From assembly GCA_022706165.1 (NCBI GenBank), contig JAKJDA010000161.1:1-6785 (forward strand): a DNA stretch of 6,785 nucleotides. Reading direction: 5' to 3'. The notes below the pieces were generated by a model. The model was not told the DNA's origin. It saw only the letters and a list, made by a program, of their open reading frames with translations, and did no database searches. The position numbers were made by a program, and so were the translations under genes. Of the stretch, positions 5,000 to 6,785 are shown piece after piece. This DNA is from Candidatus Hydrogenedentota bacterium. GTDB lineage: Bacteria > Hydrogenedentota > Hydrogenedentia > Hydrogenedentales > SLHB01. Each line of letters starts with the position of its first letter. The stretch's first letter is position 1.

Positions 5000-6785
5000 T
5001 TATTTCGAATCGCCCATGCAATCGCCGCTTGAGGCGTCGTTTTTCGTTTCGGCTGCTTTGCCATGGACGCGTTCGTATTCGAGCGGATGGCGGTCGCGGA
5101 ACTCCTCGTTTGAGATGCGTCCGGTCAGCCATGCCCCGTTCATCGGGTAGGCGTCGGGGTCGAAGATCACCATGTAAAAATGCCAGATAAGGATGGAGCC
5201 GGTGGCCAGGATCGCTTCGTAAAAATGTATCAGCGAGGCGACATCCAGCACGACTTTGGGGAAGTAACGCAGGAAAAGGTCCGCGTACCACATGGCGAAC
5301 CCGGTAACGATCATGATGACCGATCCCCAGATCAGGCCCCAGTATTCGAATTTTTCCCGGTAGGAGTAGCGGTCGAATCGGGGAGGCCTGCTTGCCAGAC
5401 CCAGCCCATAGCCAAGATTGTGAAAAAGGTCGCGGAGATCGCGCGGCACAAGGATCATGGCGAACAGTTCGCGGCGCCCGTATCGCGACAACAAGGCATG
5501 CAGGAAGTGAACGAGCATCAGCGCCACGAACACGATGGCCGTGCCGCGATGGATCAGGCCGCGCGCCGCAAGCCCTGCGTCCTTGCCAAAAAGATGCAAC
5601 GTCATCCAGCTATCGGGATAGCGAAGGGCAAACCCGGAAATCGCCAACGCGATAAACGATCCCGCGAGGACCACGTGGCCCGCGCGCTGCCCGATGGTGA
5701 AACGCTGGCGGCTGTCTGGGTTGCGCGCTTCTGTCATGCAATGAGCGATGACGCTGCGAAGGAACAGAATGATGTTGTGCGCCAACATGCCGCCGAGGAT
5801 CAGGCCAATAAGCCAAAGGTAAATCAGCCGTACGATGCCGGCGGCTTTTTGGCTGGGCGAGGCGGGAATGATGTGCACCGCGCCTTGGGCGAAGTTGGGG
5901 CCCGCGTCTTTGTGGCATTTGCCGCATGTTTGGGGGAGATTGGCCTTGTGGGTCGAGGCTCTGGCATCGCTCGAGGGGAGAATGTCGTGGACGCCGTGGC
6001 AGCTGGTGCAACTGGCCACGATGAGGGAGCTGGACGACGTGGACAAGCCGTGGTAGCTGTCCATGTAGCTGCCCTGACGCCGGGTGGCGATGCCATAGCG
6101 TTTCATTACTTTTTCGTCGTTGTGGCATTTAGGGCAGGTTTCGCGCGACACGGCGCGGGCGCTGACCTGCGATGTCGCCGCGGCAGGGGAGTCGATGTTG
6201 TGTTCGCCGTGGCAGTCTGCGCAGTTGGGCGCGTCCTTCACGCCTTTCCGGAGGGCCTTTCCATGGATGCTGTCTTCGAATTCACGCGCGGGCTTGTCGT
6301 GGCATTTTCCGCAGGTCGCGGGCACGTTGGCCCGATTCACTGCGGAACGGGGGTCCTGCGTCGGCAGAATTTGGTGCGTTCCATGGCAGTCCGTGCAGAC
6401 GGCGGCCTTGGGATCGCCGCGCTGCATGATGCGTCCATGAACGCTGTGCAGATAGGCGCGGCTGGGGTCGAAAACGGACACCATATGGCGCTTGGTCAGC
6501 GTGGCGTCGGAATGGCAGCGCCCGCACGTGGCGGCAAGATTCATGCGGTGCGTGGGCGAAAGCGGGTCCGTTTTGGACCGGATGTCGTGCTTGCCATGGC
6601 AATCCAGACATCCGCCAATGTCCTGATCGCCGTCCTGCAACGCCTTGCCGTGGAGACTGTCGGCGTATTCTTTGGCCTGTTCGTGGCATTGTGTGCAATC
6701 GACAGGTTTCAAGGAATCCGCATGGGGAACTTCTTCGATATCGCTATGGCAGCCCACGCATCCCATGGGGCCGTGCACCGTCTTG
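5000..6785 (-). CDS. Multiheme cytochrome c fused to a b-type quinone-interacting membrane domain (N-terminus outside window)
   Basis: The C-terminal 594 residues are visible; the frame runs off the window at 6785. Numbering from the GTG at 6778, ten CXXCH c-heme sites start at residues 7, 28, 57, 85, 128, 156, 186, 215, 257 and 285, with many additional His for bis-His ligation (xHGK before and HGxH after the motifs). Residues 313-340, 366-383, 405-430, 480-500 and 513-538 are membrane helices. His368, His410, His424/427, His518 and His533 are candidate b-heme ligands, as in the HydC/FdnI (formate dehydrogenase gamma) fold. The end carries YPMNGAWLTGRISNEEFRDRHPLEYE, a tail I recall from such b-type subunits. 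The layout, with a periplasmic multiheme head on a diheme b anchor, is that of CbcL, the Geobacter inner-membrane quinol oxidase. I infer electron transfer between the quinone pool and periplasmic carriers; direction and partner are unknown. No other cytochrome gene lies in the window. Confidence 0.93.
   Translation of the reverse strand, partial: KTVHGPMGCVGCHSDIEEVPHADSLKPVDCTQCHEQAKEYADSLHGKALQDGDQDIGGCLDCHGKHDIRSKTDPLSPTHRMNLAATCGRCHSDATLTKRHMVSVFDPSRAYLHSVHGRIMQRGDPKAAVCTDCHGTHQILPTQDPRSAVNRANVPATCGKCHDKPAREFEDSIHGKALRKGVKDAPNCADCHGEHNIDSPAAATSQVSARAVSRETCPKCHNDEKVMKRYGIATRRQGSYMDSYHGLSTSSSSLIVASCTSCHGVHDILPSSDARASTHKANLPQTCGKCHKDAGPNFAQGAVHIIPASPSQKAAGIVRLIYLWLIGLILGGMLAHNIILFLRSVIAHCMTEARNPDSRQRFTIGQRAGHVVLAGSFIALAISGFALRYPDSWMTLHLFGKDAGLAARGLIHRGTAIVFVALMLVHFLHALLSRYGRRELFAMILVPRDLRDLFHNLGYGLGLASRPPRFDRYSYREKFEYWGLIWGSVIMIVTGFAMWYADLFLRYFPKVVLDVASLIHFYEAILATGSILIWHFYMVIFDPDAYPMNGAWLTGRISNEEFRDRHPLEYERVHGKAAETKNDASSGDCMGDSK
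5906..6661 (-). repeat. Four tandem diheme modules within the cytochrome
   Basis: Residues 40-91, 111-162, 169-220 and 240-291 each repeat the same 52-residue plan: (D/H)S-x-HG, about 13 residues, C-x-x-CHG-x-H, about 20 residues, then TC-x-x-CH. The linkers are 6-19 residues. The first 32 residues look like the end of another, more divergent unit. The module pattern shows growth of the heme wire by in-gene duplication. Confidence 0.8.

Noticed and set aside
1..6785. tRNA genes, CRISPR arrays, insertion sequences
   Set aside because: I saw no tRNA T-loop/anticodon arrangement, no regularly spaced repeats, and no transposase or terminal inverted repeats with target duplications.

Overview
The window looks like a fragment of a G+C-rich, Gram-negative, respiring bacterial genome. 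The signs are a GspF-type module, a secreted RlpA-like protein, and a very large membrane-bound multiheme cytochrome fused to a b-type quinone-site domain, an architecture typical of anaerobic or metal-respiring bacteria. The lineage cannot be fixed from the sequence. Non-coding DNA is unusually abundant, and one intergenic stretch is strikingly A+T-rich.

Layout from low to high coordinates. (1) Minus strand, 1-649: the N-terminal 216 residues of a protein that starts like a type II secretion/type IV pilus inner-membrane protein (GspF/PilC) but continues into a charged linker and two copies of a small beta-rich module. A consensus-like promoter lies about 210 bases upstream. (2) Minus strand, 1027-1401: a short secreted double-psi beta-barrel protein of the RlpA family, closed by a clear intrinsic terminator at 967-997. 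(3) 1402-2252: a long gene-free stretch containing a candidate rlpA-like promoter, an A+T-rich island (about 1663-2095) and a hairpin with T-runs on both sides. (4) Minus strand, 2253-3515: cinA, whose N-terminal domain is intact but whose C-terminal amidase-like domain is thrown out of frame by a single-base loss. (5) Plus strand, 3758-4504: a TerC/YgdQ-type membrane metal transporter with a TTG start and an ideal ribosome binding site, divergent from cinA. (6) 4503-4733: on the minus strand, a near-perfect sigma-70 promoter, a hairpin-rich stretch of about 196 bases and a terminator. This is best read as a previously unannotated small RNA converging on the transporter gene. (7) Minus strand, 5000-6785 and beyond: a multiheme c-type cytochrome (10 CXXCH motifs visible) fused to a five-helix b-type membrane domain.

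The genes do not form one pathway. The cytochrome is probably an inner-membrane quinol/periplasm electron conduit, resembling the CbcL architecture. TerC handles metal (probably manganese) efflux. CinA belongs to nucleotide/NAD cofactor salvage or housekeeping, and the RlpA-like protein to the envelope. The items most worth a second look are the candidate small RNA, the cinA frameshift, the RlpA-like protein lacking the usual catalytic histidine, the A+T island with an improbably long open frame, and the cytochrome repeat architecture.
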